Of a stretch of DNA of 7,775 bases, positions 6,640 through 7,775 are shown one piece after another. The translations under genes and the position numbers were made by a program. This stretch comes from Lachnospiraceae bacterium UBA7012. GTDB taxonomy: Bacteria > Bacillota > Clostridia > Lachnospirales > Lachnospiraceae. Within the stretch, counting starts at the first letter, position 1; each line of letters opens with the position of its first letter. Location: contig DJXE01000086.1 in the NCBI GenBank assembly GCA_002449595.1, forward strand, positions 3,801-11,575, in the 5' to 3' direction. The notes beneath the pieces were generated by a model. It was not told the origin of the DNA and searched no databases. It saw only the letters and a program-made list of their open reading frames with translations.

Positions 6640-7775
6640 TCCTCCCGGATTCCTTCCTTACGTTCTTTCAGAAGGAGCAGCCGGCTGTAGCGCTCGTAGT
6701 CCTCGTTTCCGAGGTCGGCGATGTGCTTCATGACCGACTCGCATCCGGTCAGCTCCGACAGGAACATGACCATCTCCTGTCCCTCGCCGAAGGTGCGTGC
6801 CATAAAGCTGAAACTGTTCGTGATCGCGGCGGAAGTTCTTTCCGCGTCTTCCATACGTGTCTTCTCTCTGAGAAGGAACGCATCCCGAAGCCCCGTGAAC
6901 AGCCGCCCGGCCTCGTCGCCTTCTTCGCCCGAGGAAAGCGGAAGCTCGCGCTTCATCTCCTCCAGCGCGCGGATCGCACGGCTGCGAATGCGCTGATCTT
7001 CGCGCGACAAGTGCTTTGCTTCCGTATCGTGCTTCAAAGCAGCCTTCTGTTCGCCGATCAGGGCGTCCAGAATTTCCGTCGCGGGCTGCCCTTCCCCGTT
7101 CTTCAGGCGCATCCGGAGCTCCGACAGCCACGTCTGCAGCGTCGTCTGGATCTCCTTTTTCTCGCAGTAATCGCGTCCCTCCGTGCTCAGGGCGTCGGTC
7201 AGGAGGCCGATGAGACTGAGCTTTTCATCAAAAGGTGCGTTGCGCAGGACGGCCGTCTCCTCCGGGTAGATTCCCCCCAGGATATCCGCGATGCGGTACT
7301 CCCCGCTGTACTTGCGGTAGAGCAGGTAGTAGTCGGCAAACGAGCTGGCGATCTCGGGGTCCTGCAGGTACTCGCGCACGAGTGCTGCGGTCACGGGGAT
7401 GTTTTCGTCCTCGTAGACCTGAAGGATCCGGGAGAGGTCCTCCCAGCCGCGCGCCGTGACGAAGTAGCGCTCCTCGATCTCGGTCCGGACGTGGTAGAAA
7501 TGGTCCCTGCGGATCTCGAGGTAGGCCAGGATCGCGCCGTGGACGCCGTTCCGGCGGGCGTAGTCCTTCCAGGTCTTGTAGTCCTCTTCGATGTCGAGCC
7601 GGCGCACGCGGTCCAAGGTCACGATGTCGAGGTCCCTGACCGATTTGTTGTACTGCGGCGGGTTGCCGGCCGTCACGATGACGTAGCCGTCCGGCACGCG
7701 ATGCGCGCCGAAGGTCTTGTACTGCAGGAACTGCAGCATGGTGGGCGCCAGGGTCTCGGACACGCAGTTGATCTC
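6615..7775 (-). CDS. MoxR/dynein-like AAA+ ATPase, C-terminal part
   Basis: This is the 3' part of a gene whose start lies beyond the right edge; 386 residues are visible. The frame is open to the last base and begins EINC before a GTG at 7763, which is an internal Val. The first residues match the end of a Walker B element (the D-E-I-N type) followed by LAPTMLQFLQ. Next come sensor 1 (TAGNPPQYN, Asn38) and the arginine-finger region (LDRVRRL, Arg56 to Arg59), then FVTARGWEDLSRIL, typical of the lid of the MoxR/AAA_5 branch. Residues from about 130 on are a largely helical, charged C-terminal region I do not recognise. Walker A is outside the window. Such ATPases usually remodel or activate partner proteins and are often paired with von Willebrand A-domain proteins; no such gene follows here. 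Its stop is 80 nt before the chosen ylmH start, on the same strand. Confidence 0.87.
   Translation of the reverse strand, partial: EINCVSETLAPTMLQFLQYKTFGAHRVPDGYVIVTAGNPPQYNKSVRDLDIVTLDRVRRLDIEEDYKTWKDYARRNGVHGAILAYLEIRRDHFYHVRTEIEERYFVTARGWEDLSRILQVYEDENIPVTAALVREYLQDPEIASSFADYYLLYRKYSGEYRIADILGGIYPEETAVLRNAPFDEKLSLIGLLTDALSTEGRDYCEKKEIQTTLQTWLSELRMRLKNGEGQPATEILDALIGEQKAALKHDTEAKHLSREDQRIRSRAIRALEEMKRELPLSSGEEGDEAGRLFTGLRDAFLLREKTRMEDAERTSAAITNSFSFMARTFGEGQEMVMFLSELTGCESVMKHIADLGNEDYERYSRLLLLKERKEGIREDILAVRSW

Noticed and set aside
7761..7763. GTG as the start of the AAA+ gene
   Set aside because: The frame continues to the window edge with EINC, which completes a Walker B-type motif, so this Val is internal and the gene is truncated by the edge.

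Overview
The window looks like ordinary chromosome from a GC-rich, Gram-positive (Firmicutes-type, probably Clostridia/Lachnospiraceae-like) bacterium. The gene families point that way: a LytR-CpsA-Psr cell-envelope protein, a YlmH-type S4-domain protein and a DUF6044-type membrane protein. The strong G/C third-position bias agrees and also creates long antisense ORF shadows. The species cannot be named from the sequence alone.

Layout. The left end holds the 3' two thirds of purC (SAICAR synthase) on the plus strand, closed by a perfect 10-bp stem terminator. Everything else runs on the minus strand. From right to left there is the 3' part of a MoxR/dynein-like AAA+ ATPase gene, then ylmH, then an LCP-family gene starting 5 nt after ylmH, then a large polytopic DUF6044-type gene. 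After a 179-bp intergenic region comes a separately transcribed PLP-dependent O-acetylhomoserine sulfhydrylase (metY-like) gene that converges on purC.

How they fit together. The four right-hand genes are co-oriented with short gaps, so they are probably one operon or overlapping units. They combine an AAA+ chaperone-like motor, a translation quality-control RNA-binding protein and two envelope proteins. The metY-like gene has its own predicted sigma-A-type promoter. A 7-5-7 inverted repeat lies over its predicted transcription start, which suggests control by a DNA-binding repressor rather than a riboswitch.

I do not see an evident new multi-gene system. The most interesting signals are small. 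One is a decayed in-frame duplication of the AAA+ gene's 3' end just before ylmH. Another is a long repeat-bearing cytoplasmic tail on the LCP protein, whose repeats are kept at the protein level while their codons have diverged. The third is the palindrome at the metY promoter. No RNA genes, insertion sequences, CRISPR arrays or attachment sites were seen.
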